In this document: piece after piece, positions 29,885-38,537 of the stretch
Layout of the letters: the number at the start of each line of letters is the position of its first letter
How positions within the stretch are numbered: position 1 is the first letter of the stretch
Assembly: GCF_008365375.1 (NCBI RefSeq)
Contig: NZ_QOKW01000023.1
Coordinates: forward strand, 1-64,000
Source of the DNA: Roseomonas genomospecies 6
GTDB taxonomy: Bacteria > Pseudomonadota > Alphaproteobacteria > Azospirillales > Azospirillaceae
Length of the DNA: 64,000 nt
Direction of reading: 5' to 3'
Program-made: the position numbers and the translations under genes
Notes under the pieces: generated by a model
Database searches by the model: none
What the model was told of the DNA's origin: nothing
What the model saw: the letters and a program-made list of their open reading frames with translations, nothing else

Positions 29885-31408
29885 ATGAACATGACGCACC
29901 GCACACCGCTTCCCCCCGGTCCCGTCGAGCAATTCTCCGACGCGGACGCCGCCCTGGCCCTCGTCAAGGACCTCTACGACCGCAACACCGCCTATCTGCG
30001 GGACCGCTTCGCGGCCTTCACCGGCGGCAAGGACGGCGGGCGGCGGGAGCAGGCGCATTACCCCTATGTCCGGCTGATGACCGCCTCGGCGGCCACGGTG
30101 GACACGCGTCTGGCCTACGGCTTCGTCGAGGGGCCGGGCACCTATTCCACGACGCTGACCCGCCCGGACCTGTTCGACCGCTACTACCGCGAACAGTTCT
30201 CGCTGCTGCTGCGCAACCACCATGTCCCGCTGGAGGTCGGCGTCAGCGACGAGGCCATCCCCATCCACTTCGCCTTCCCCCAGGGCATGCATGTGGAGGG
30301 CGACCTGACGCCGGAACGGCTGACCGGTCTGCCCGACCTGTTCGACCTGCCCGACCTTGCCCGCATGGACGACACCATCGTCAACGGCACCTACGAGGAG
30401 TCGCTGGACGCGGTGAAGCCGCTGGCGCTGTTCACGGCACCACGGGTGGACTTCTCGCTGCACCGGCTGCGCCACTACACGGCGACGGCGCCGGAGGATT
30501 TCCAGAACTTCGTCCTGTTCACGAATTACCAGTTCTATGTGGACGAGTTCATCCGCATGGCCCGCGAGATCATGGAGCCGACGTCCGACCCGGATCTGGC
30601 GGCCTACCGCAGCCAATACGACCGCTTCGTCGAGCCGGGCGGTGTCGTCACCTGCAACGCCAACCTGGGCGGCGATCCCGGCGATGCGCCCGTGAACGGC
30701 GCCCGGCTGCTCCGCCTGCCGCAGATGCCGGCCTATCACCTGACCCGCCCGGACGGGAACGGCATCACGCTGGTCAACATCGGCGTCGGCCCGTCCAACG
30801 CCAAGACGATCACCGACCACATCGCCGTCCTGCGCCCGCACGCCTGGATCATGCTGGGCCACTGCGCCGGGCTGCGCAGCACGCAGCGGCTGGGGGACTA
30901 TGTGCTGGCCCACGGCTATGTCCGCGACGACCATGTGCTGGACGCCGACCTGCCGACCTGGGTGCCCGTTCCGGCGCTGGCCGAGGTGCAGCGCGCCCTG
31001 GAAACCGCGGTGGAGCGGGTGACCGGCCTGTCCGGCTACGCGCTGAAGAGCATCATGCGCACCGGCACGGTGGCGACCATCGACAACCGCAACTGGGAAC
31101 TGCGCGACCACCGCGAGCCGCTGATGCGCTTCAGCCAGAGCCGCGCCATCGCCCTGGACATGGAAAGCGCCACCATCGCCGCCAACGGCTTCCGCTTCCG
31201 CGTTCCCTACGGCACGCTGCTCTGTGTCTCCGACAAGCCGATGCACGGGCAGTTGAAGCTGCCGGGCATGGCCGACCGTTTCTACCGTGAGCGGGTGGAC
31301 CAGCATCTGAAGATCGGCGTGCTGGCCATGGAGCTTCTGCGGGAGCATGGCATGGAAACCCTGCATTCCCGCAAGCTGCGCAGCTTCGCCGAGGCCGCCT
31401 TCCAGTAA
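29885..31408 (+). CDS. amn: AMP nucleosidase
   Basis: The chosen ATG at 29885 gives 507 aa, close to E. coli Amn. The N-terminal part has HYPYVRLMTASAATVDTRLA and GFVEGPGTYSTTLTRPDLFD. The C-terminal phosphorylase-like catalytic domain has INIGVGPSNAKTITDHIAVL (segment), WIMLGHCAGLRSTQ, GDYVLAHGYVRDDHVLD and VSDKPMHGQLKLPGMADRFY. It splits AMP into adenine and ribose 5-phosphate and so regulates adenylate level. Two closely spaced ATGs (29885, 29891) are both possible. Confidence 0.95.
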   Translation: MNMTHRTPLPPGPVEQFSDADAALALVKDLYDRNTAYLRDRFAAFTGGKDGGRREQAHYPYVRLMTASAATVDTRLAYGFVEGPGTYSTTLTRPDLFDRYYREQFSLLLRNHHVPLEVGVSDEAIPIHFAFPQGMHVEGDLTPERLTGLPDLFDLPDLARMDDTIVNGTYEESLDAVKPLALFTAPRVDFSLHRLRHYTATAPEDFQNFVLFTNYQFYVDEFIRMAREIMEPTSDPDLAAYRSQYDRFVEPGGVVTCNANLGGDPGDAPVNGARLLRLPQMPAYHLTRPDGNGITLVNIGVGPSNAKTITDHIAVLRPHAWIMLGHCAGLRSTQRLGDYVLAHGYVRDDHVLDADLPTWVPVPALAEVQRALETAVERVTGLSGYALKSIMRTGTVATIDNRNWELRDHREPLMRFSQSRAIALDMESATIAANGFRFRVPYGTLLCVSDKPMHGQLKLPGMADRFYRERVDQHLKIGVLAMELLREHGMETLHSRKLRSFAEAAFQ

Positions 31409-31497
31409 GCCGTTCCGCCTTCATCCGAAAGTGCAGGCGCCAAAGGGTGCCCATGCACTATGTTAGGGTGCTCGGCAACGGAGGGAAGTGGAAGGCT

Positions 31498-32538
31498 ATG
31501 GCCGTGCGTGCAGGTTGGAGCGTCGTCGCAGCCCTATCCATCGGGCTGACGGCAGGCCCGGTGCTGGCCCAGGACGGCGCTTCGCAAACGGGCACCACCC
31601 CCCGCTCCGGCCCGTCCATCGGCTTTTGGGTCGACAACGACCTGTTCGGCGGCGGGACTGACCGCTACTACACGAACGGTTTCCAGTTCCACTACGTCTC
31701 CGGCGACCGCCCGACCTACGGCAACATCGACTGGCTGGCCAACCTCGTTCCCTGGATCGGGGCGCACGGGGTGCGGCGCTACGGCATCGCCTTCGGCCAG
31801 AACATGTACACCCCCAGCGACATCACCAAACCGAACCCCGATCCGACCGACCGCCCCTACGCCGGCTGGCTGTACGGGCGCCTCTCCGTCATTTCGGAGG
31901 AGACGCGGCAGGTGGACCGCATCGACCTGGATGTCGGCATGGTCGGCCCGGCCTCGCTGGCGGAGCAGACCCAGAAGGCCGTGCACCGCGTCGTGCCCGG
32001 CGCCCGCTGGCCGGAGGGCTGGGACTACCAGCTCAAGAACGAGCCGGGCATCATCCTCAGCTACGAGCATGTCTGGCGCGCGGAACGCCCCACCCGCATC
32101 GGCCCCTTCGAGGCGGACATCAGCCCCCACGTCGCGGGCAGCGTCGGCAACGTCCTGACCTTCGGCGGGGCGGGCGTCACGCTGCGGCTGGGAGGCAACA
32201 TGGCGCCGCCGGTCGGCGCGCTGATCCTGCGCCCGACCTCCAGCATCCCCTATCAGGACGACGTGGCCGCGGGCGGACCGCGCCCGCCCTTTTCCTGGTA
32301 CGTCTATGCCGGGGCGGAGGGGCGCGCCATCGCCCGCAACATCTTCCTGGACGGCAACAGCTTCCGCGACAGCCGGTCGGTGGACAAGAACAACTTTGTC
32401 GCCGCCTTCCAGCTCGGCCTTACGATGCGCTACGGCCCGTTCGGCGTCTCCTACGCCCAGAATTTCCTGACGCCGGAGTTCGAGGGGCAGAAATCGATGA
32501 CCAACTACGGCTCCATCCGCGTGTCCTACCAGTTCTGA
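31498..32538 (+). CDS. LpxR-like outer-membrane lipid A deacylase (DUF2219 family)
   Basis: The ATG at 31498, preceded by GGAGGGAAGTGGAAGG, opens a 346-aa protein with a Sec signal peptide cleaved after VLAQ. The mature part shows the LpxR pattern: FWVDNDLFGGGTDRYYTNGF, DPTDRPYAGWLYGRLSV, WDYQLKNEPGIILSYEHVWR, and a terminal aromatic IRVSYQF typical of outer-membrane barrels. LpxR removes the 3'-acyloxyacyl chain of lipid A. Whether this member is active on lipid A is not shown by sequence alone. Confidence 0.85.
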   Translation: MAVRAGWSVVAALSIGLTAGPVLAQDGASQTGTTPRSGPSIGFWVDNDLFGGGTDRYYTNGFQFHYVSGDRPTYGNIDWLANLVPWIGAHGVRRYGIAFGQNMYTPSDITKPNPDPTDRPYAGWLYGRLSVISEETRQVDRIDLDVGMVGPASLAEQTQKAVHRVVPGARWPEGWDYQLKNEPGIILSYEHVWRAERPTRIGPFEADISPHVAGSVGNVLTFGGAGVTLRLGGNMAPPVGALILRPTSSIPYQDDVAAGGPRPPFSWYVYAGAEGRAIARNIFLDGNSFRDSRSVDKNNFVAAFQLGLTMRYGPFGVSYAQNFLTPEFEGQKSMTNYGSIRVSYQF

Positions 32539-32589
32539 CCGGCCCGCTTCCCTCTTTATCCGGACGCCGGTTCGGTCTATGTGAGGTTC

Positions 32590-33159
32590 ATGAACCAATA
32601 CGCCCGACTGCTGATCGAAGCCGGCCCGCTGGCGGCCTTCTTCATCGCCAATTCCCAGGCCGGCATCATGATCGGCACCGCCGTGTTCATGGTGGCGACC
32701 AGCATTTCCGTCCTGATCTCCTGGCGGTACGAACGGAAGGTGCCGGTGATGCCGGTGGTCGGGGCGGGCTTCGTCCTGCTGTTCGGCGGGCTGACGCTGT
32801 GGCTTCAGGACGACCTGTTCATCAAGATCAAGCCGACGCTGGTCAACCTGCTGTTCGCCGCGGTCCTGTTCACGGCGCATCTGACGCGGCGCAACGTGCT
32901 GAAGCATGTCCTGGGATCGGTGCTGAACCTGTCCGACGCCGGGTGGCGCACGCTGGCGATCCGCTGGGCGTGGTTCTTCCTGCTGCTGGCCGTGCTGAAC
33001 GAGGTGGTGTGGCGCAGCATGACCACCGACGCCTGGGTGAACTTCAAGGTGTTCGGCATCATGCCGCTGACCCTGCTGTTCAGCGCCTTCCAGGCTCCGC
33101 TGATCCTGCGCCATCAGGTGCCGGAGGAGCAGCCGGCCGAGAAATCCTCCGCTTCCTGA
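32590..33159 (+). CDS. yciB: Inner-membrane septation protein A (YciB/IspZ)
   Basis: The 189-aa protein has five hydrophobic segments and the family motifs LLIEAGPLAAFFIANSQAGI, WRYERKVPVMP, LTLWLQDDLFIKIKPTLVN, GWRTLAIRWAWFFLLLAVLN and WVNFKVFG. YciB is an intracellular septation and envelope-integrity protein. A GTG 9 bases upstream (32581) is an alternative start. It is 35 bp before the deacetylase gene on the same strand. Confidence 0.93.
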   Translation: MNQYARLLIEAGPLAAFFIANSQAGIMIGTAVFMVATSISVLISWRYERKVPVMPVVGAGFVLLFGGLTLWLQDDLFIKIKPTLVNLLFAAVLFTAHLTRRNVLKHVLGSVLNLSDAGWRTLAIRWAWFFLLLAVLNEVVWRSMTTDAWVNFKVFGIMPLTLLFSAFQAPLILRHQVPEEQPAEKSSAS

Positions 33160-33194
33160 TCCCTCCCCCGCCCTTCCCTGACGGAGCGCTCCTC

Positions 33195-34112
33195 ATGTCC
33201 CAGAGCTACCCGCGCGACCTGATCGGCTACGGTTCCCATCCGCCGCACGCCAACTGGCCGGGCGGGGCGCGGGTGGCGGTGCAGTTCGTCATCAATTACG
33301 AGGAGGGTGGGGAGAACTGCGTCCTGCACGGCGACCCCGCGTCGGAAGCCTTCCTGTCGGAAATCGTCGGCGCCCAGCCCATCGTGGGCATGCGGCACAT
33401 GAACATGGAGTCGATCTACGAATACGGGTCCCGCGCCGGCTTCTGGCGGCTGCACCGGATGTTCACGGAGCGCGGCCTGCCGGTGACCGTCTACGGCGTC
33501 GCCATGGCGCTGGAGCGCAACCCGGAGGCCGTCCGCGCCATGCTGGACGCCGGGTGGGAGATCGCCACCCACGGCTACCGCTGGATCGACTACCAGCATC
33601 TGCCGGAGGAGGTGGAGCGCGAGCACATGCTGCGCGCCATCGAGATCCACACCCGCGTCACCGGCTCCCGCCCGCTCGGCTGGTATCTCGGGCGGTGCAG
33701 CCCCAACACCTGGAAGCTGGTGTCGGAGGAGGGGGGCTTCCTCTACAACGCGGACAGCTACGCCGACGACCTGCCCTATTGGGACGACCGCTTCGGGCGC
33801 CCGCAACTGATCGTGCCCTACACGCTGGACGCCAACGACATGCGCTTCGCGACCAACCAGGGCTTCAACACCGGCGAGCAGTTCTTCACCTATCTGAAGG
33901 ACAGCTTCGACGTGCTGTACGCCGAAGGGGCCGATCAGCCGAAGATGATGTCGGTCGGGCTGCACTGCCGTCTGGTCGGGCGCCCGGGGCGCGCCGCGGC
34001 GCTGGCCCGCTTCCTCGACCATGTGCGGGGCCACGACAAGGCGTGGGTCGCCACCCGGCTGGACATCGCCCGTCACTGGATGGCCGAACACCCCTACCGG
34101 TCGGCGGCCTGA
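33195..34112 (+). CDS. puuE: PuuE-like allantoinase, polysaccharide deacetylase fold
   Basis: The 305-aa protein fits the cofactor-free PuuE allantoinases: YPRDLIGYGSHPPHANWPGG, VQFVINYEEGGENCVLHGD, WEIATHGYRWIDYQ, TRVTGSRPLGWYLGRCSPNT and MMSVGLHCRLVGRPGR. PuuE opens the allantoin ring in ureide degradation. An AMP nucleosidase gene lies 1.8 kb upstream, but no other purine catabolism gene is visible, so related deacetylases cannot be fully excluded. The ATG at 33195 starts at the family N-terminus. Confidence 0.85.
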   Translation: MSQSYPRDLIGYGSHPPHANWPGGARVAVQFVINYEEGGENCVLHGDPASEAFLSEIVGAQPIVGMRHMNMESIYEYGSRAGFWRLHRMFTERGLPVTVYGVAMALERNPEAVRAMLDAGWEIATHGYRWIDYQHLPEEVEREHMLRAIEIHTRVTGSRPLGWYLGRCSPNTWKLVSEEGGFLYNADSYADDLPYWDDRFGRPQLIVPYTLDANDMRFATNQGFNTGEQFFTYLKDSFDVLYAEGADQPKMMSVGLHCRLVGRPGRAAALARFLDHVRGHDKAWVATRLDIARHWMAEHPYRSAA

Positions 34113-34222
34113 GCGGGGAAAGGACGTCCGGAAAGAGGTCCCGGCCCAACTTTCTCACGCCAATTCGTCGCATCGCCGTTTGAACGAACGTCGAAATACA
34201 GTAGAAGGTCTTTGGATCGTGG

Positions 34223-34242
34223 CGCGGCCCTTCGGGGCCGCG
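34223..34242 (+). terminator. GC-rich hairpin with TTCG loop downstream of puuE
   Basis: CGCGGCCC (34223-34230), a TTCG tetraloop and GGGCCGCG (34235-34242) make a very stable 8-bp stem about 110 bases after the puuE stop. Only a weak T stretch follows, so termination is plausible but not certain. Confidence 0.4.
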
Positions 34243-34293
34243 TTCCCGTGACTGCCGACTCCTTGCGATCTTCAACTGGGTGCGCACGCCGCC

Positions 34294-35457
34294 GTGACGT
34301 TCAAGGATGAGATGAAGGCCGCCGGACAGGCGGCGGAGCACAAGGCGGACGCCCCCACCGGTGATGCCGGGGAGCGGGACGACATCGCCCGCCTTCTGCG
34401 CGCCCTCAACGACGATCTGAAGGCCGATCCGGCGGAAGACGGCGACGACGACCCGCTCGCCCCGGACGCCGGGCGGAAGGCGGAGCGGCATCTGCCGATC
34501 GGCAAGATCGCCGCCGCGCTCGCCGCCGCCGTGGGCATCGGCGCGGCTGTCGTAATGCTGGACCAGAGCGGGGAGCCTCCGCCTGCACCGCCCGCGCCGC
34601 TCATCACCGCCGTTCCCAGCGCGCCCGCGACCGGCGGCGCCTCGCCCAACGCCACGGCACTGGCTCCCGCCCCGGCCAAGCCGGAACCGCTCATCACCCG
34701 CGCGGCGCCCGCACCGGCGCAGCAACCGCCGGCCCCACCGATGCAGACGCAGACCGTCGTCGCACCGGCGCCCACCGTGACGCCGACAGTGACGCCGCCG
34801 CCCGTGGCGCTGCCGCAGATTCCGCCGCCCGCCCTGAAGGTGCCGGAGCCGCCGTCCCTGCCGCCCCCCGCTCCCGCCGCCGTCACCCGGCCGACGGACC
34901 CCGCGCCGCACGCCATGGAAACGGCGGAGAGCGCAAAGCCCCACGCCCATGCTCCGGCTCCCGCCGCTCCACAGGCGGTACCGGCGGAGACCGCCAAGGC
35001 ACCGGCCGCCGCGAAGCAGGAAACGGCGGAGCTTCAGGCCATGCTGTCGGCCCCGCCCCCGCCGGCCGCGGCCCAGCGGCAGGCCGCCGCGCCGCGCCCC
35101 GCGCCGCAGCCCCCCAAGCCCGCGCCGAAGACCGCCTCCACCCCGCCCGCCACGGCCCCGTCCTCCGGCGTGCTGACGCCCCCGTCGTCCGCCGTGGCTG
35201 CGCCCGCCGCCGTTCCGGACGGGCGTTACGCCGTGCAGGTCGGCTCCTTCCAGCAGGCCGACAACGCCGAAGGGCTGGTCCGCCGCCTGCGCGGCCTCGG
35301 CTTCAACGCCTACGCGCTCGACTGGACCGACGCACAGCAGCGGTCCTGGCATGTGGTCCGCGTCGGCGGCTATGCCGACACGGCGTCCGCCCGGCAGGCC
35401 GCCGCCGGGCTGAAGGACAAGGTGGAAGCGCAGCCCATCGTGGTCTCCACGCGCTGA
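34294..35457 (+). CDS. SPOR-domain membrane protein
   Basis: This 387-aa protein has a GTG start. A cytoplasmic acidic N-terminus (1-65) is followed by a single helix (IGKIAAALAAAVGIGAAVVM), a very long Pro/Ala-rich periplasmic linker (about 90-305), and a C-terminal SPOR domain (RYAVQVGSFQQADNAEGLVR, LDWTDAQQRSWHVVRVGGYA). SPOR domains bind denuded peptidoglycan at the septum, as in FtsN, DamX and DedD. The topology fits those proteins. It lies alone between two hairpins. Confidence 0.87.
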   Translation: MTFKDEMKAAGQAAEHKADAPTGDAGERDDIARLLRALNDDLKADPAEDGDDDPLAPDAGRKAERHLPIGKIAAALAAAVGIGAAVVMLDQSGEPPPAPPAPLITAVPSAPATGGASPNATALAPAPAKPEPLITRAAPAPAQQPPAPPMQTQTVVAPAPTVTPTVTPPPVALPQIPPPALKVPEPPSLPPPAPAAVTRPTDPAPHAMETAESAKPHAHAPAPAAPQAVPAETAKAPAAAKQETAELQAMLSAPPPPAAAQRQAAAPRPAPQPPKPAPKTASTPPATAPSSGVLTPPSSAVAAPAAVPDGRYAVQVGSFQQADNAEGLVRRLRGLGFNAYALDWTDAQQRSWHVVRVGGYADTASARQAAAGLKDKVEAQPIVVSTR

Positions 35458-35524
35458 TCGCAGGCAACGGCAGCGCCGCGACAAACTGTCGCCCCCTCCA
35501 TTTCCGCTTCTTTCCTTTGGGAAT

Positions 35525-35556
35525 GCCCGTCCGCAATTTCGGTGTTGCGGGCGGGC
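35525..35556 (+). terminator. Hairpin downstream of the SPOR gene
   Basis: GCCCGTCCGCAA (35525-35536) pairs with TTGCGGGCGGGC (35545-35556) over 12 bp with one G-T, around an 8-base loop. The T content after it is modest (TGCGTCTTGATCTGT). A terminator is likely, placed just before the promoter-like site of the next operon. Confidence 0.45.
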
Positions 35557-35562
35557 TGCGTC

Positions 35563-35592
35563 TTGATCTGTCGTTCTCCTTGCCGCTAACAT
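35563..35592 (+). promoter_or_regulatory. Sigma-70-like promoter before the receiver/exonuclease/kinase operon
   Basis: TTGATC (35563-35568) and TAACAT (35587-35592) are separated by 18 bases, about 85 bases before the receiver gene. The match is moderate. Confidence 0.35.
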
Positions 35593-35676
35593 GGGGTTGA
35601 ACAGGCACGCATATTAGAACAAGCGCAGCCGCAAGAAGCCGGCGCATCAGACCGGCGAACCGGAGGAAACCCTGGT

Positions 35677-36093
35677 ATGAAGCCGACGATCCTGGTCGCC
35701 GACGATGAGCCCAGCATCGTCCTGTCCCTGCAGGTTCTGTTGCAGAAGGCGGGCTTTGCCGTGCGCATCGCCCGCAACGGCGAAGAAGCCCTTCAATCGG
35801 TTGCGGAAAGCACGCCCGACCTGATCCTGCTGGACGCGATGATGCCGCGGCGCGACGGGTTCGACGTCTGCCAGTCGCTGCGCGCCAACCCCGCCTACCA
35901 GTCGCTGCCGATCATCATGCTGACGGCCAAGAGCCGCGACGTGGAGCGGCAGAAGGGCATGGCGCTGGGCGCCACCGACTACATCACAAAGCCCTTCTCC
36001 ACCCGCGACCTCGTCACCACCGTCCGCAAGTACCTCAACCCGGAAGGCACGCCGGGCAGCGCACAAGGCGGCGATGCGGAGCCCCGGCCATGA
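35677..36093 (+). CDS. Single-domain response regulator (receiver only)
   Basis: The 138-aa CheY-like protein has the acidic pocket ADDEPS, phosphoacceptor D53 in LILLDAMMPRRDGFD, the switch Thr/Ala in MLTAKSRDVERQ and the Lys in YITKPFSTRDLV. It has no output domain; a short Gly/Pro-rich tail follows. It overlaps the start of the sensor-exonuclease gene (ATGA) and shares an operon with the SLC5-STAC kinase, its likely phosphodonor. Output must pass through protein contact. Confidence 0.92.
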   Translation: MKPTILVADDEPSIVLSLQVLLQKAGFAVRIARNGEEALQSVAESTPDLILLDAMMPRRDGFDVCQSLRANPAYQSLPIIMLTAKSRDVERQKGMALGATDYITKPFSTRDLVTTVRKYLNPEGTPGSAQGGDAEPRP

Positions 36094-38306
36094 GCGGGCC
36101 GGCGACGGGAACCGGAAACGCCGGTGCAGCGCCGACACCGGTTGCGGCGGCCCCGGCGGAGCCGCGCCGGATCATTCCCCTGGCCTTCCGCGCCGCCGGA
36201 GTCGGCCTGCCCCTGCTGTCGGTCGGCGCCGCCGTCGGCTTCGGCGGAGAGAACGATCCGAACGCCTTCATCTCCTACGCCTTCGTCATGACCGCCGCCG
36301 CCACCGTCACGGTCTGGGGCCTGTGGGGGCTGGTGAGCCAGCGGCTTCTGCGCGCGTCGGACACGCTCAGCCGCGAAATCGGGCTGGTCGCCCACGGCGC
36401 GGCGGACGGCAAGGCCGGGGCGCGCATTCCGGTGGCGCGCTACGGCGACCTCGCCCCGGTGGCGAAGGCCGTCAACGAACTGTCGGACAAGCTGGCCGCC
36501 GCCCGCCGCGACACCGCGCGCATCGTCGCCGAATCGACCGCCAAGGCGGAGGAGCAGAAGACCCGCCTCGCCGCCGTGCTGCGCGACCTGCATGAGGGCG
36601 TGCTGGTCTGCAACCTGAAGCACCAGATCCTTCTGTACAACCAGACGGCGCTGGACATCCTGCACCTGACCGGCGACCTGGGGCTGGGCCGCTCCCTGCT
36701 GCATTTCGTGGTGGCGGAGCCGGTCACCCACACGCTGGAGCGGCTGACCCTGCGCGTGCGCGAGGGGCGGCACCTCAACCACGAGCATGGAACCGCCGCC
36801 CAGTTCGTCGGCGCCACCACCGATGGGCGCATCCTGCTGACCGGGCAGATGAGCGCCATCCTCCAGGACCCGCCGGAGGGGTCGGACGAGCCGCCGACGA
36901 TAACGGGTTACGTCATCACCCTGTCGGACGCGACCAGCGAACTGGCGGCCCTGGGCCAGCGTGACGCCCTGCTGCGCGAGGCGACGGAGGGTTTCTGCGC
37001 CCCCATCGCCAACCTGCGCGCGGTGCTGGAGACGCTGGAGGACACGCCGGAACTGGGACCGGAGGAGCGCGCCGCCTTCCAGGCCGCGCTGATGGACTCG
37101 TCCAACAGCCTGTCGGAGCGGCTGGCCCACGTCACCAACGAATACCGCAGCGTCGTCACCGGCTCCTGGCCGATGAGCGACATCCACTCCAACAACCTCA
37201 TCAACCTGATCCGTCACCGCGTCGGGCCGGACGCGCAGTATGGCGTGACCCTGACCGGCCTGCCGCAGTGGGTGCACGGCGACAGCTACAGCCTCGTCAT
37301 CCTGTTCGGCTATCTGATCGAGTATGTCTACGCGCTGACCGGGGTTCCCGCCTACGACCTGTCGGTGGAGGCCGAAGGCAACTGGGTCTATCTGGACATC
37401 ACCTGGCGCGGCCCGTCGGTGCCCAGCGGCATCGTGGACAGTTGGCTGGACCACCCGCTTCCCGACGCGCTGGGCGGCCTGACGGTGGGCGACGTGCTGC
37501 AGCACCACAAGAGCACGATGTGGAGCGAGCCGGTCAAAGGCCCCGGATCGGGCGACGAGCTGCTGTCGCGCCTGCGCGTCCCGCTTCCGCCCGCGCTGAA
37601 GCCGCCCTCGGCCCACACGGCGACGCGCGGCGCGGCGCGGCCCGAGTTCTTCGACTTCAACCTGCTGCACCAGCCGCTCGCCACCAGCGAGCTTGGCCGC
37701 ACACCGCTCGACCAGCTCCATTACGTGGTCTTCGACACCGAGACGACGGGCCTGTCCCCCAGCAACGGCGACGAGATCGTCCAGATCGCCGCCGTGCGCG
37801 TCGTCGGCGGGCGCATCCTGACGGGTGAGACCTTCAACACGCTGGTCAACCCGAAGCGGACCATCCCGCCGGAGTCGATCCCCTTCCACGGCATCACCGA
37901 CGCGATGGTGGCCGACAAGCCGACCATCGACAAGGTGCTGCCGCAGTTCCGCAACTTCGTGTCCGGCGCGGTCCTGATCGCCCACAACGCGGCCTTCGAC
38001 CTGAAATTCCTGAAGATGAAGGAGAAGGCGTCGGGCGTGCGGTTCGACAGCCCGGTGCTGGACACCATGCTGCTCTCCCGGATGCTGCTGGGCGAGGGCG
38101 GCGACCACACCCTGGACGGCATCGCCGAACGGCTGGGGATCGAGGTGGTGGACCGCCACACGGCGCTGGGCGACAGCCTCGTCACCGCCGCGGTCTTCCT
38201 GCGCATGGTGGAGATGCTGAAGGAACGCGACGTCCGCACGCTCGACGACGCCATCCGCGGCGCGAACATGATCGTCGAACTGGCGGCGCGGGAGCGCGCC
38301 TTTTGA
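36090..38306 (+). CDS. Sensor-like membrane protein fused to a DEDDh 3'-5' exonuclease
   Basis: The 738-aa protein has two N-terminal membrane helices (about 30-90), a HAMP-like linker and a PAS-like domain (VLRDLHEGVLVCNLKHQILL, YNQTALDILHL). A degenerate histidine-kinase core follows: the phosphoacceptor region reads EATEGFCAPIANLRAVLE, with no His-Glu, and the N box is lost. The C-terminal third (about 540-715) is a DnaQ-epsilon-like exonuclease with all five catalytic residues: D549 and E551 in FDTETTG, D637 in HNAAFDLKFL, H690 and D695 in RHTALGDSL. Related exonuclease genes occur beside CrbS/CbrA-type kinases, as here. The substrate (DNA, RNA or nanoRNA) is unknown. Confidence 0.85.
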   Translation: MSGPATGTGNAGAAPTPVAAAPAEPRRIIPLAFRAAGVGLPLLSVGAAVGFGGENDPNAFISYAFVMTAAATVTVWGLWGLVSQRLLRASDTLSREIGLVAHGAADGKAGARIPVARYGDLAPVAKAVNELSDKLAAARRDTARIVAESTAKAEEQKTRLAAVLRDLHEGVLVCNLKHQILLYNQTALDILHLTGDLGLGRSLLHFVVAEPVTHTLERLTLRVREGRHLNHEHGTAAQFVGATTDGRILLTGQMSAILQDPPEGSDEPPTITGYVITLSDATSELAALGQRDALLREATEGFCAPIANLRAVLETLEDTPELGPEERAAFQAALMDSSNSLSERLAHVTNEYRSVVTGSWPMSDIHSNNLINLIRHRVGPDAQYGVTLTGLPQWVHGDSYSLVILFGYLIEYVYALTGVPAYDLSVEAEGNWVYLDITWRGPSVPSGIVDSWLDHPLPDALGGLTVGDVLQHHKSTMWSEPVKGPGSGDELLSRLRVPLPPALKPPSAHTATRGAARPEFFDFNLLHQPLATSELGRTPLDQLHYVVFDTETTGLSPSNGDEIVQIAAVRVVGGRILTGETFNTLVNPKRTIPPESIPFHGITDAMVADKPTIDKVLPQFRNFVSGAVLIAHNAAFDLKFLKMKEKASGVRFDSPVLDTMLLSRMLLGEGGDHTLDGIAERLGIEVVDRHTALGDSLVTAAVFLRMVEMLKERDVRTLDDAIRGANMIVELAARERAF

Positions 38307-38536
38307 CCGGCGGGGCCGCTCCGCCCCCCGCACCTCCCCCGCCGCGCCGGGCGGGCGCCGACCGTCTGATCGCCCTGTTCCTGTTCGGGCTGGTCGCCTT
38401 CAACCCGCCGCTTCTGCGCGTCTTCGGCGCCGGTGACACGCTGTTCGGCCTGCCGTTGCTGTACCTGTACGCCCTGGGTGTGTGGGGCGGGGTGATTGCG
38501 CTGTTCGCGGTGCTTCTGGAACGCAGGGGGCATTGA
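38303..38536 (+). CDS. Small two-helix membrane protein
   Basis: A TTG start overlaps the stop of the exonuclease gene, and the stop lies 1 bp before the kinase start codon. The 77-aa product has a Pro-rich head and two helices (LIALFLFGLVAFNPPLL and LLYLYALGVWGGVIALFAVL). Its size and place recall the small DUF4212/DUF3311-type subunits found with sodium-solute symporters. It is probably a partner of the adjacent SLC5-type kinase (inference). Confidence 0.62.
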   Translation: MTGGAAPPPAPPPPRRAGADRLIALFLFGLVAFNPPLLRVFGAGDTLFGLPLLYLYALGVWGGVIALFAVLLERRGH

Positions 38537-38537
38537 C

